Shown here in pieces: positions 35,730 to 44,487 of a stretch of 64,000 nucleotides of DNA. Every line of letters begins with the position of its first letter. The stretch's first letter is position 1. The position numbers and the translations under genes were made by a program. Origin of the DNA: Streptomyces sp. QL37 (lineage in GTDB: Bacteria; Actinomycetota; Actinomycetes; Streptomycetales; Streptomycetaceae); contig NZ_PTJS01000001.1 in NCBI RefSeq assembly GCF_002941025.1, positions 6,667,960 through 6,731,959 of the forward strand, read 5' to 3'. The notes beneath the pieces are model-generated. The model searched no databases and was not told the origin of the DNA. It saw only the letters and a program-made list of their open reading frames with translations.

Positions 35730-36275
35730 TCAGAACAGCGGCTGCGGGAGTATGCCCTCCAGCGCCAGCAGCTGCCGCTTGGTCTCCAGGCCCCCGCCGA
35801 ACCCGCCGAGCCCTCCGCCGCTCTCCACCACCCGGTGGCACGGAACCACGACCGGCAGCGGGTTGGAACCCATGGCCGCCCCCACGGCCTGGGCGGCGCC
35901 CGGCTGGCCGACCCGGCCCGCCAGGTCGCCGTAGCCCACGACCGTCCCGTAGGGCACACCGGAGGCCAGCTCGGTGAGAACCTCGCGGTTGAAGCCGGAA
36001 CTCAGCGACCAGTCCAGAACGAGCGAGAAGTCCCGCAGCTCTCCGGCGAAATACGCGGCGAGCTGCCGCACCGGCTCGGCCAGCAGCGCGGAGTCCGGGG
36101 CTTCCACGAGCTCCGCGCCCAGCCGTGTCCGCAGCCGCTCCAGCACCTTGTCCCGGACGGCCGGGCCCGCGTGGAAGACCACGGTCAGCAGGCCGGACGG
36201 GGTCGCGGCCAGCAGGAGCGGGCCGATGTCGCTCGGCACGACGGACCACTCCACGACCTGCTCGCTGCTCTCCAT
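35730..36275 (-). CDS. ogt: Methylated-DNA-protein cysteine methyltransferase
   Basis: A 181-residue O6-alkylguanine-DNA alkyltransferase of the Ogt type. The acceptor is C146 in the invariant P-C-H-R-V motif, and the DNA-contact region includes V-P-Y-G-T-V-V-G-Y-G-D-L-A near 108-120 and G-S-N-P-L-P. It removes methyl groups from O6-methylguanine by suicidal transfer. The ATG at 36275 stands 7 bases after a damage-type promoter, so the message is probably leaderless. An in-frame ATG at 36299 would lie upstream of that -10. Confidence 0.93.
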   Translation of the reverse strand: MESSEQVVEWSVVPSDIGPLLLAATPSGLLTVVFHAGPAVRDKVLERLRTRLGAELVEAPDSALLAEPVRQLAAYFAGELRDFSLVLDWSLSSGFNREVLTELASGVPYGTVVGYGDLAGRVGQPGAAQAVGAAMGSNPLPVVVPCHRVVESGGGLGGFGGGLETKRQLLALEGILPQPLF

Positions 36276-36282
36276 GCGACCC

Positions 36283-36305
36283 ACCGTACGACCGGCCACT
36301 GACAG
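36283..36305 (-). promoter_or_regulatory. RecA-NDp-like promoter of ogt
   Basis: On the minus strand CTGTCAGTG (36305-36297), 8 bases, then TACGGT (36288-36283) matches TTGTCRGTG-N8-TANNNT with a single mismatch. The ogt ATG follows 7 bases later. The element fits into the 48-base gap after the glycerophosphodiesterase gene. Confidence 0.7.
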
Positions 36306-36323
36306 TGCCGTCCCGTCAGCCGC

Positions 36324-37196
36324 TCAGCGGGTGGCGTCCCGGACGACGTCGGGGTTGTTGGTGATGATGCCGTCCACGCCGAAACCGGCCACCTCGGCAG
36401 CCTTCGCCGCGTCGTTCACCGTCCAGGTGTTGACCTGGAGAGGCTTGCCGTGGGCGCCCTTCAGCTTCTGCACCGCGGCGACGTAGTCGGCGCCGATCGT
36501 CGTGTACGACGGATTGATCTGGTCGGTGAACGCCGCGTACGACGGCAGATCGGCCACCGCCGGGGTGCCCAGGAAGCCCGTGACGACGTCCGGACGCTGA
36601 ACATGAACACTTTTCACACTCTCTGCACCGAAGCTCTGGATGATCAGTTTGTGCTTGACGTGGACGCGGTCGAGCCATCCCTCCTTGCGCAGGACGCGGA
36701 GGGTCTCCTTCTCGATCCCCGGGTAGATCTCCGGGCTCTTGATCTCCAGGAGCAGCTTCTGGCGGTTGCGCTCGACCCGGTGCAGGTACTGGCTGAGCGT
36801 CGGCACCCGGGCGCCCGCGAAGCCGGCGCCGAACCAGCTGCCCGCGTCGAGCTTCGCGATCTCCGCCGCGGTGAAGTCCTTGACCGCCCAGGGCGCGCGG
36901 TCGGGGAAGACCTCCTCGGCGTTCGTGGTCCTGCTCAAGGTGGTGTCGTGCACGACGACCAGCACGCCGTCCTTGGTGAGCTGGACGTCGTTCTCCACCC
37001 ACGCGATGCCCAGGTCGTCCGCCGCGTCCACGGCGGCCAGGGTGTTCTCCGGGGCGTAGGCGGAAGCGCCCCGGTGGGCGTAGACGACCGGGCTGTCCTG
37101 CGCGCCCGAGGCCTGGGCCTGGGTGGCGGGCAGCAGGACGCAGGCGCCGAGCATGGCGGCGGCGGCGCCGGAAGCGGTTGCTGTGCGTACGGACAC
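36324..37196 (-). CDS. Secreted glycerophosphodiester phosphodiesterase
   Basis: A 290-residue GDPD-family enzyme that hydrolyses deacylated phospholipids such as glycerophosphocholine to glycerol 3-phosphate and an alcohol. A signal peptide covers about residues 1-30. The catalytic start is Y-A-H-R-G-A-S-A-Y-A-P-E-N-T, followed by W-V-E-N-D-V-Q-L-T-K-D-G and V-V-H-D, which supply the metal ligands and histidines. The GTG at 37196 has GAGGAG 6 bases upstream and begins V-S-V-R-T-A. Extracellular enzymes of this type serve phosphate scavenging; a single GTTCAC lies upstream on the same strand, but no full PHO box is visible. Confidence 0.9.
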   Translation of the reverse strand: MSVRTATASGAAAAMLGACVLLPATQAQASGAQDSPVVYAHRGASAYAPENTLAAVDAADDLGIAWVENDVQLTKDGVLVVVHDTTLSRTTNAEEVFPDRAPWAVKDFTAAEIAKLDAGSWFGAGFAGARVPTLSQYLHRVERNRQKLLLEIKSPEIYPGIEKETLRVLRKEGWLDRVHVKHKLIIQSFGAESVKSVHVQRPDVVTGFLGTPAVADLPSYAAFTDQINPSYTTIGADYVAAVQKLKGAHGKPLQVNTWTVNDAAKAAEVAGFGVDGIITNNPDVVRDATR

Positions 37197-37343
37197 GTGT
37201 ACTCCTCGCGTGGGGATGCGTTCAGGCAGAGACTCGCATCGGTTCCCCAACGGAGGGGAGGAGGATGATGGCCATGTTGTGAACGGAATGGAGGTGCCGA
37301 GTCCGCGGAGGGCCCGGAGGCGGATAAAATGCCGCTCTTATGT

Positions 37344-37371
37344 TTGCTTGCCGGGCCTTGCCCTTTAGGGT
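37344..37371 (+). promoter_or_regulatory. Putative promoter of the MHYT gene
   Basis: TTGCTT (37344-37349), 16 bases, then TAGGGT (37366-37371) lie 40 bases before the MHYT ATG, in an A/T-rich island unlike the surrounding sequence. Confidence 0.5.
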
Positions 37372-37410
37372 CACCCCCGAACCCGGGCACACCGCGAAGG
37401 GCGTACCAGC

Positions 37411-38283
37411 ATGCAGGGCACAGTTGACGGATTCACCTACGGACTCGTGACACCCGTCACGGCGTTCCTCATGGCATGCCTCGGTGCCGCGCTCGGTCTT
37501 CGGTGCACCACGCGGTCCCTGCGCACCCGTGGAGCGTCCAGAGCCGGCTGGCTGGCCCTCGGCGCCACCTCCATCGGGTCCGGCATCTGGACGATGCACT
37601 TCATCGCGATGCTGGGCTTCACCGTCCGCGAAGCACCGGTGAGCTACGACAGGCCCCTCACCTACGCCAGTCTCGCCGTGGGCGTCGGGATGGTCGGGGT
37701 CGGCATCTTCCTGGTCGGCTACCGGGGCGCCACCCGGATGGCGCTCGTCACGGGCGGGACGATCACCGGCCTCGGGGTCGCCTCCATGCACTACCTCGGC
37801 ATGGCCGGAATGAACTTCCAGGGACTGTTCGAGTACGACACCCTCACCGTCGCGCTCTCCGTCGTCATCGCCGTGGTGGCCGCGACCGCCGCGCTGTGGG
37901 CGGCCGTCTCCATCCACGGCTTCCTCCCCAGCCTGGGCGCCAGCGTGGTCATGGGCGTGGCCGTGAGCGGGATGCACTACACGGGGATGGCCGCGCTCCA
38001 GGTGCACCTGCACCCCGACGCCGTACCGGCACCGGCCGGCGAGGCGCCCACCTCGCTGCTCCTGCCGATGATGATCGGACCGGGCTGCTTCCTCCTGCTC
38101 GCCGCCGTGGTCGTGATGATCGACCCCCTGGTGGTCTCCGGTGGCCCCGAGGAAGCCCGGCGACCGCCGGGGCAGGCCGCACGGGGCGGGCGACCGGTGA
38201 CCTCGATCCCGGCCCAGCGGAGGCGCACGCCGCCCTACGCGACCGCCGCCCGCAAGGCGTCCCGGCAGCCGTGGAACCGCTGA
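37411..38283 (+). CDS. MHYT-domain sensor membrane protein
   Basis: A 290-residue integral membrane protein with the MHYT sensor domain: seven predicted helices and the repeated motif as M-H-F-I (about residue 62), M-H-Y-L (about 129) and M-H-Y-T (about 190). The methionine and histidine residues are thought to bind copper and sense a diatomic gas or redox state. No GGDEF, EAL or kinase domain follows, only a basic, Pro-rich cytoplasmic tail (about 245-290), so the signal must pass to a separate partner or the domain works alone. Confidence 0.88.
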   Translation: MQGTVDGFTYGLVTPVTAFLMACLGAALGLRCTTRSLRTRGASRAGWLALGATSIGSGIWTMHFIAMLGFTVREAPVSYDRPLTYASLAVGVGMVGVGIFLVGYRGATRMALVTGGTITGLGVASMHYLGMAGMNFQGLFEYDTLTVALSVVIAVVAATAALWAAVSIHGFLPSLGASVVMGVAVSGMHYTGMAALQVHLHPDAVPAPAGEAPTSLLLPMMIGPGCFLLLAAVVVMIDPLVVSGGPEEARRPPGQAARGGRPVTSIPAQRRRTPPYATAARKASRQPWNR

Positions 38284-38293
38284 GCCCCAGCCG

Positions 38294-38316
38294 TTGTCAG
38301 TGGGGGGTCGTACGGT
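38294..38316 (+). promoter_or_regulatory. RecA-NDp-like promoter of uvrB
   Basis: TTGTCAGTG (38294-38302), 8 bases, then TACGGT (38311-38316) is a full match to TTGTCRGTG-N8-TANNNT. The uvrB ATG is 6 bases later and no Shine-Dalgarno sequence is present, so the transcript should be leaderless. This is the best copy in the window. Confidence 0.8.
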
Positions 38317-38322
38317 GGTTGC

Positions 38323-40443
38323 ATGCGGCCAGTCTCGAAGATCGAACGTTCGGTGGCGCCTTTCGAGGTCGTCAGTCCCTACCAGCCCAGCGGTGACCAG
38401 CCGGCGGCCATCGCCGAGCTGGACCGGCGTGTCCGCGCCGGTGAGAAGGACGTCGTCCTGCTCGGCGCGACCGGCACGGGCAAGTCCGCGACGACCGCCT
38501 GGATGATCGAGAAGCTCCAGCGCCCCACCCTGGTGATGGCACCGAACAAGACGCTGGCCGCCCAGCTGGCCAACGAGTTCCGCGAGCTCCTCCCGAACAA
38601 CGCCGTGGAGTACTTCGTCTCGTACTACGACTACTACCAGCCCGAGGCGTACGTCCCGCAGTCGGACACCTACATCGAGAAGGACTCCTCGATCAACGAG
38701 GAGGTCGAGCGGCTGCGCCACTCCGCCACGAATTCGCTGCTCACCCGGCGCGACGTCGTCGTGGTCGCCTCCGTCTCCTGCATCTACGGCCTGGGCACCC
38801 CGCAGGAGTACGTGGACCGGATGGTCCAGCTCAAGGTCGGCGACGAGATCGACCGTGACCAGCTGCTGCGCCGCTTCGTCGAGATCCAGTACACGCGCAA
38901 CGACCTCGCGTTCACCCGCGGCACCTTCCGCGTCCGCGGCGACACCATCGAGATCTTCCCGGTGTACGAGGAGCTCGCCGTCCGCATCGAGATGTTCGGC
39001 GACGAGATCGAGGCGCTCTCGACCCTCCACCCCCTCACCGGCGAGGTCATCAGCGAGGACGCCTCGCTCCACGTCTTCCCCGCCAGCCACTACGTGGCGG
39101 GCCCCGAGCGCATGGAGAAGGCGGTCAGCGGCATCGAGAAGGAGCTGGAGCAGCGCCTCGCCGAGCTGGAGAAGCAGGGCAAGATGCTGGAGGCCCAGCG
39201 GCTGCGCATGCGCACCACGTACGACATCGAGATGCTCCGGCAGATCGGCACCTGCTCCGGCGTCGAGAACTACTCGATGCACTTCGACGGCCGCTCGCCC
39301 GGCACCGCACCCAACACCCTCCTCGACTACTTCCCCGAGGACTTCCTCCTCGTCCTGGACGAGTCGCACGTCACCGTGCCGCAGATCGGCGCGATGTACG
39401 AGGGCGACGCCTCCCGTAAGCGGACCCTCGTCGACCACGGCTTCCGGCTGCCCTCCGCCCTGGACAACCGTCCGCTGAAGTGGGAGGAGTTCCTGGGCCG
39501 TATCGACCAGACGGTCTATCTCTCCGCCACCCCCGGGAAGTACGAGATGTCCCGGGGCGACGGCTTCGTCGAGCAGATCATCCGGCCCACCGGGCTCGTC
39601 GACCCGGAGGTCGTCGTCAAGCCCACCGAGGGCCAGATCGACGACCTGGTCCACGAGATCCGCGCGCGGACCGAGAAGGACGAGCGCGTCCTGGTCACCA
39701 CCCTCACCAAGAAGATGTCCGAGGACCTCACGGACTACTTCCTGGAGCTGGGCATCCAGGTCCGCTACCTCCACAGCGACGTCGACACGCTGCGCCGCAT
39801 CGAGCTGCTGCGCGAGCTGCGTTCCGGCGAGTACGACGTCCTGGTCGGCATCAACCTCCTGCGTGAGGGCCTCGACCTGCCCGAGGTGTCGCTCGTGGCC
39901 ATCCTCGACGCGGACAAGCAGGGCTTCCTGCGCTCCGGCACCTCGCTGATCCAGACCATCGGCCGTGCCGCCCGTAACGTCTCGGGGCAGGTCCACATGT
40001 ACGCCGACAAGGTCACCCCGGCGATGGCGCAGGCCATCGACGAGACCAACCGCCGCCGCGAGAAGCAGATCGCCTACAACACCGAGCGTGGGGTCGACCC
40101 GCAGCCGCTCCGCAAGAAGATCAACGACATCGTCGCGTCCATCGCACGCGAGGAGGTCGACACCGAGCAGCTTCTCGGCACCGGCTACCGGCAGGCCAAG
40201 GACACCAAGGCCCCGGTCCCCTCGCTGGGCGGCAAGGCGGCCGCGGGGGGCAGGACGAAGAAGGACGCCGCGGTGGTCACCGACCGGCCCGCCGCCGAGC
40301 TCGCGGGCATCATCGAGGAGATGACGGACCGCATGCGCGCGGCCGCCGCCGACCTGCAGTTCGAGGTGGCCGCGCGGTTGCGTGACGAGGTGGGGGAGCT
40401 CAAGAAGGAGCTGCGTCAGATGAGGGAGGCGGGGCTGGCCTGA
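38323..40443 (+). CDS. uvrB: Excinuclease ABC subunit B
   Basis: A 706-residue UvrB, the damage-verifying helicase-like subunit of nucleotide excision repair. The Walker A motif is G48-A-T-G-T-G-K-S55; the beta-hairpin region with [13 protein letters not shown] follows near residue 105; D-E-S-H and the motif VI stretch Q-T-I-G-R-A-A-R-N are present. The C-terminal UVR domain (about 665-700, [16 protein letters not shown]) contacts UvrA or UvrC. A low-complexity Lys/Ala/Gly linker lies before it. Full length and intact. Confidence 0.98.
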   Translation: MRPVSKIERSVAPFEVVSPYQPSGDQPAAIAELDRRVRAGEKDVVLLGATGTGKSATTAWMIEKLQRPTLVMAPNKTLAAQLANEFRELLPNNAVEYFVSYYDYYQPEAYVPQSDTYIEKDSSINEEVERLRHSATNSLLTRRDVVVVASVSCIYGLGTPQEYVDRMVQLKVGDEIDRDQLLRRFVEIQYTRNDLAFTRGTFRVRGDTIEIFPVYEELAVRIEMFGDEIEALSTLHPLTGEVISEDASLHVFPASHYVAGPERMEKAVSGIEKELEQRLAELEKQGKMLEAQRLRMRTTYDIEMLRQIGTCSGVENYSMHFDGRSPGTAPNTLLDYFPEDFLLVLDESHVTVPQIGAMYEGDASRKRTLVDHGFRLPSALDNRPLKWEEFLGRIDQTVYLSATPGKYEMSRGDGFVEQIIRPTGLVDPEVVVKPTEGQIDDLVHEIRARTEKDERVLVTTLTKKMSEDLTDYFLELGIQVRYLHSDVDTLRRIELLRELRSGEYDVLVGINLLREGLDLPEVSLVAILDADKQGFLRSGTSLIQTIGRAARNVSGQVHMYADKVTPAMAQAIDETNRRREKQIAYNTERGVDPQPLRKKINDIVASIAREEVDTEQLLGTGYRQAKDTKAPVPSLGGKAAAGGRTKKDAAVVTDRPAAELAGIIEEMTDRMRAAAADLQFEVAARLRDEVGELKKELRQMREAGLA

Positions 40444-40574
40444 CCCCGTGGGGCCCGCAGTGTTGCAGGACCGCCACAAAAACGGCCCACGACTCTTCCC
40501 GCCTGCGGGGACTGCGTAGGGTGCTCGGAAACCGCACACCGAGGGTTGCGGGGCAAGCGGAGAGGGGACAGCGC

Positions 40575-41153
40575 GTGACGGTCAACATGACCAAGGGTCA
40601 GGCCATCAGCCTGCAGAAGAGCGACGGGGGGACCCTGACCGCGGTACGGATGGGGCTCGGCTGGCAGGCGGCTCCCCGCCGAGGGCTGTTCGGCTCGCGT
40701 ACCCGTGAGATCGACCTGGACGCCTCGGCGGTGCTCTTCGCCGACAAGCAGCCCGTGGACGTCGTGTTCTTCCGCCACCTCGTCAGCGACGACGGTTCGG
40801 TCAAGCACACCGGCGACAACCTCGTCGGCGGAGCCGGCTCGGGCGGCGACGACGAGGCGATCCTCGTCGACCTGCAGCGGGTCCCGGTCCACATCGACCA
40901 GATCGTCTTCACGGTGAACTCGTTCACCGGCCAGACGTTCCAGGAGGTGCAGAACGCCTTCTGCCGCATCGTCGACGAGACCAACGGCCAGGAGCTCGCC
41001 CGCTACACCCTGGACGGCGGTGGCCAGTACACGGCGCAGATCATGGCGAAGGTGCACCGTGCGGGCAGCGGATGGCAGATGACCGCCCTCGGCAACCCGG
41101 CCAACGGCCGCACGTTCCAGGACCTGATGCCGGCGATCCTGCCGCACCTGTAG
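40575..41153 (+). CDS. TerD-family protein
   Basis: A 192-residue TerD/CABP1-type protein. G-L-G-W, D-L-D-A-S-A-V-L-F, V-V-F-F and the calcium-site-like S-G-G-D-D-E-A-I-L-V-D-L are the family hallmarks. Streptomycetes have many TerD copies, linked to calcium binding, tellurite and other stress responses. The GTG at 40575 has AGAGGGGACA upstream. It heads the local group TerD, TerD-fusion gene and TerC, all on the same strand. Confidence 0.92.
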   Translation: MTVNMTKGQAISLQKSDGGTLTAVRMGLGWQAAPRRGLFGSRTREIDLDASAVLFADKQPVDVVFFRHLVSDDGSVKHTGDNLVGGAGSGGDDEAILVDLQRVPVHIDQIVFTVNSFTGQTFQEVQNAFCRIVDETNGQELARYTLDGGGQYTAQIMAKVHRAGSGWQMTALGNPANGRTFQDLMPAILPHL

Positions 41154-41274
41154 GCGCCGCAGGGCGCGGGCGGTACCCGGCCCGCAGATCCGTACGAGCA
41201 GCTCCCGGAGGCACCCGCCGCCGGGAGCTGCGCCCATGGCAGGGCATCACACCGAACGTCGAGGGGACAGGGCA

Positions 41275-43160
41275 ATGACGGCCGAGCTGGTCCGGGGGCA
41301 GAACCACACCTTGCCCCAGACCCGTCTGGAGATCAGGGTGTCGGCGGGCTCACCCGTCGTGGCCGGTGCCACGCTCGGGGACGAGCGGGGCACCGTCCGG
41401 GGCGCCGAGTGGATCGCCCACCCCGCCTCGCACCGGGTGCCCGGGCTCGAGGTGTCCCGGCAGGCGGCGGCCGACCACCGGCTGGCCGTCGACCTGGACG
41501 CCCTGCCCGACTCGGTGCACCGCGTCACCGTGCTCCTCGCCCTGCCCACCGGAGCCGGGCGGCCCGGCAGATTCGGTGCGGTCGCCGCCCCCTTCGTCGC
41601 CGTCACCGGACTCGACGGCACCGAGATCGCCACGTTCACCCTCACCGGTCTGGACACCGAGTCCGCGGTGTCGGCACTGGAGCTCTACCGTCGCCAGGGG
41701 GTCTGGAAGGTCCGCGCCGTCGGCCAGGGCTATGCCGCGGGGCTCGCCGAGATGCTAGCGGACCAGGGAGTGGCCGAGGCGGCGGAGCTGGCCGCTTCCA
41801 TCCAGGACGCGGTCGCCTCCGGGCTCGCCCGCTCCGTGCCCCCGCCGCCCCGTTCCCCCGAAGGCGAGCGCGTACGCCACCCGGCGGGCCCCGCGACCAC
41901 CGGAGGCGCCGGCAGGCCGCCCGCCTCGGCGCGGACCCCCGAGCCGCCGGCGGACCCCGCGCCCCCGCAGCCCGCCGCACCAGGCGGACCCGTCAACTAC
42001 GCGCACCCGCGGCGTCAGACCTCCGCGCCGCCCCCGCCGCCGGCGATGCCACGGGCTGGTCCATGGACGAGCGCCTCTACAACCAGATCTGGGGCATGTT
42101 CGAGGACCTGGCCCGCGCCGTCGCCGCCTACCGGAGCGCCGTCGACTTCGCCGAGTCCCGGATGGACCAGGAGCTCGACCGGACGCTCTCCGACCCGCGC
42201 AGCCGCATCGGTGGTGCCGGCGACCGGGCCCGCGATGAGGCCCGGGCCAAGCACGACGAACTCACCGGCCGGGCACGCGACGCGCTCGAACGGGATCTCG
42301 CCCAGCTCGCCGCCGAGTCCGCCGTCGTCGAACCGGCCCTCCCCGCCGCCTACGCGGGCTGGGGCAACCCCGTCTGGCACGGCTACCGCGTCCCGATGGA
42401 GATCCCGATGGCCCTGCGGATCGGCGACCTCCATCTGCCCGAGGGCATCGGCCTGCGCATCCCGCTGCTGGTGCGGCTGCCCCTGGAGCGCGGGATCTGG
42501 GTCGACAGCGGACGTACGGCCTCCGAGGCGGCCGCCGCGACGGCCGGGGACCAGCTGCGCAAGCTGGCCATGGAGACCGCGGTCGCCCTGGCCGCGCGGC
42601 TGCTCGCCGTCTACCCGGCGGACGAATTCTCCGTACACGTGATCGACCCGGCCGGTTCCGCCGCGGGCCCGCTCGCCCCCCTGGTCTCTTCCGGGGTGCT
42701 CGCCGGGCCACCCGCCGCCGGAGCGGAAGGCGTCTCCTCGGTCCTCGCCCACCTCACCCGGCGCGTCGATCTGGTGCAGATGGCGATCAGGGCCGGCGCG
42801 GCGGACGCGCTGCCCCCGGATCTCGACACGGGGGAGCAGCTGCTGATCGTCAACGACTTCCCGCACGGCTTCGACGACAGGGCCGTCACCCAACTGCGCT
42901 ACCTGGCCGACGAGGGTCCCTCGGTGGGTGTGCACCTGCTGATGGTCGCCGACCGGGAGGACGCCCGCGCCTACGGCCCGGTGCTCGACCCGCTGTGGCG
43001 TTCCCTGCTGCGGATCACCCCTGTGGCGGACGACCACCTCGCCGACCCCTGGGTCGGCCACGCGTGGACGTACGAACCGTTGAGGGCGCCGCAGGGCAGC
43101 CGCGTCCTGGAGCAGGTGCTGGCACTGGTGGCCGCGGCGCGGCGAAGCGGTCGCCGCTGA
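41275..43160 (+). pseudogene. TerD-fusion protein gene, frameshifted
   Basis: The first frame, from the ATG at 41275 (GAGGGGACAGG upstream), codes for a TerD-like domain (about residues 1-175, with V-T-G-L-D-G-T-E-I-A and S-A-V-S-A-L-E-L-Y-R-R-Q-G-x-W-K-V-R) and a Pro-rich linker with P-V-N-Y-A-H-P. The frame then loses homology. Homologous sequence continues in the -1 frame from about 42045, beginning G-D-A-T-G-W-S-M-D-E-R-L-Y-N-Q and running to 43160. That part has a coiled-coil-like segment and an FtsK/SpoIIIE-like alpha/beta domain ending in L-L-I-V-N-D-F-P-H-G-F-D. One base missing from the run of C at 42031-42035 explains the break; restored, the protein would be about 628 residues. Confidence 0.8.
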
Positions 43161-43233
43161 GCGGGGTGACGGTAGGTCAATTACCGGCACATACCTTCTG
43201 ACCTGGCGTTTTGGGTATGCCTTGGTATGGACT

Positions 43234-43262
43234 TTACCTTTTCTTGGTGCTTCATGTACTGT
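43234..43262 (+). promoter_or_regulatory. Putative terC promoter
   Basis: TTACCT (43234-43239), 17 bases, then TACTGT (43257-43262) would start transcription near 43269, at the first stem of the riboswitch (43271). TTCTTGGTG occurs twice here, at 43241-43249 and 43262-43270, 21 bases apart, which would fit two regulator contacts on one DNA face. Confidence 0.5.
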
Positions 43263-43270
43263 TCTTGGTG

Positions 43271-43378
43271 CGGAGGGGAGTACTCCCGATCGCGGCGTTC
43301 CCGTCAGTACGGACTGTGACCGGTCCCGGGGCGTCGGCCCGGCGCGCATCCCGCGCTCCCGGGTGGAAGAGACCTCCG
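43271..43378 (+). ncRNA. yybP-ykoY (manganese) riboswitch
   Basis: The leader has the conserved parts of the yybP-ykoY class in order. CGGAGG (43271-43276) pairs with CCTCCG (43373-43378) to form P1. GGGGAGTA follows on the 5' side (43275-43282). CCGTCA (43301-43306), with the CGUCA of the metal-binding loop, is followed by GACCGGTCCCGGGG and a G/C-rich variable arm, and the 3' side ends in AGACCTCC. Mn2+ docks the two loops and switches expression of exporters; TerC-family genes are classic targets. The distance to the terC GTG (47 bases) suits control of ribosome access or termination. Recognised by eye from conserved sequence, not by a covariance search. Confidence 0.82.
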
Positions 43379-43425
43379 GCAGCGACGACGCTGATCTATA
43401 GCCGTAGCGAACTGCCGGAGGCGCA

Positions 43426-44421
43426 GTGGACGTTTCATGGACTCTTTGGACGCTGACCATTCTCGGTCTCGTCGCCCTCATCTCCGTCGACTTCTTCATC
43501 GGGCGCAAGCCCCATGACGTGTCGACCAAGGAAGCCGGGATCTGGACCATCGTCTGGATCGCCCTGGCCGCCCTCTTCGGGCTCGGGCTGCTGGTCTTCG
43601 GCGAGAGCCAGGCCTCGGGCGAATTCTTCGCCGGCTTCATCACCGAGAAGTCGCTCAGTGTCGACAACCTCTTCGTCTTCGTCCTGATCATGGCGAAGTT
43701 CTCGGTGCCCAGCCATCTCCAGCAGCGGGTGCTGCTCATCGGTGTGCTGATCGCCCTGGTGCTGCGTGCGATCTTCATCGCGGCCGGTGCCGCGGTCATC
43801 GCGAACTTCTCGTGGATCTTCTACATCTTCGGCGCGTTCCTGATCTACACCGCCTGGAAGCTGATCCAGGAGGCGCGGGCCGACGAGGACGAGGACGACT
43901 GGGAGGAGAACCGTCTCCTGAAGTCGATCGAGCACCGCTTCGGTGTCGCCGACAGGTACCACGGGACGAAGCTCTTCATCCGGAACAACGGCAAGCGCGT
44001 CATGACCCCCCTGATGGTGGTCATGCTCGCCATCGGCACCACCGATGTGCTGTTCGCACTGGACTCGATCCCGGCGATCTTCGGTCTGACCCAGGACCCG
44101 TACATCGTCTTCACCGCCAACGCCTTCGCCCTGATGGGCCTGCGTCAGCTGTACTTCCTCATCGGCGGTCTGCTGAAGAAGCTGGTCCACCTCAGCTACG
44201 GGCTGTCGGTGATCCTCGGGTTCATCGGCGTCAAGCTGGTGCTGCACGCACTGCACGAGTCCGGGGTGCACGTCCCGGAGATCTCCATCCCGTTCTCCCT
44301 CTCCTTCATCTGCCTCGTCCTGGTGGTCACCACGGTCACCAGCCTGATCGCCAACAAGAAGCAGGCGGCACGGGAGGCCGGGGAGAAGGACGACAGCGAG
44401 AACGTCGGCGCGGAGAAGTAG
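43426..44421 (+). CDS. TerC-family (Alx-like) metal transporter
   Basis: A 331-residue integral membrane protein of the TerC/Alx family with about nine helices. Conserved acidic motifs include V-D-F-F-I-G-R-K, S-V-D-N-L-F-V-F and T-T-D-V-L-F-A-L-D-S-I-P-A. Relatives export Mn2+ or load it into secreted enzymes, and the manganese riboswitch just upstream supports this here. A charged cytoplasmic loop (E-A-R-A-D-E-D-E-D-D-W) and a Lys/Glu-rich tail are visible. The GTG at 43426 has CGGAGG 5 bases upstream. Confidence 0.93.
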   Translation: MDVSWTLWTLTILGLVALISVDFFIGRKPHDVSTKEAGIWTIVWIALAALFGLGLLVFGESQASGEFFAGFITEKSLSVDNLFVFVLIMAKFSVPSHLQQRVLLIGVLIALVLRAIFIAAGAAVIANFSWIFYIFGAFLIYTAWKLIQEARADEDEDDWEENRLLKSIEHRFGVADRYHGTKLFIRNNGKRVMTPLMVVMLAIGTTDVLFALDSIPAIFGLTQDPYIVFTANAFALMGLRQLYFLIGGLLKKLVHLSYGLSVILGFIGVKLVLHALHESGVHVPEISIPFSLSFICLVLVVTTVTSLIANKKQAAREAGEKDDSENVGAEK

Positions 44422-44436
44422 CGCCCGACGGACACA

Positions 44437-44475
44437 CCGACGGCCGGGGCCCCGCGAGGGGCGCCCGGCCGTCGG
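44437..44475. terminator. Bidirectional terminator between terC and the MBL gene
   Basis: CCGACGGCCGGG (44437-44448) pairs exactly with CCCGGCCGTCGG (44464-44475), and the loop adds a further GCCCC/GGGGC stem. It serves two convergent genes. Confidence 0.8.
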
Positions 44476-44487
44476 CCGTTCGGCGGT

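Noticed and set aside
37273..37283. PHO box before the glycerophosphodiesterase gene
   Set aside because: Only one GTTCAC unit is present; the direct-repeat unit required for PhoP binding is missing.
42063..43160. Independent gene starting at the ATG at 42063 after the TerD domain
   Set aside because: No ribosome site precedes it, and the homology begins upstream of the ATG (G-D-A-T-G-W-S), so a frameshift in one gene is the better reading.
43211..43456. Small hydrophobic open frame before terC
   Set aside because: It overlaps the promoter, the riboswitch and the terC start, and has no ribosome site.
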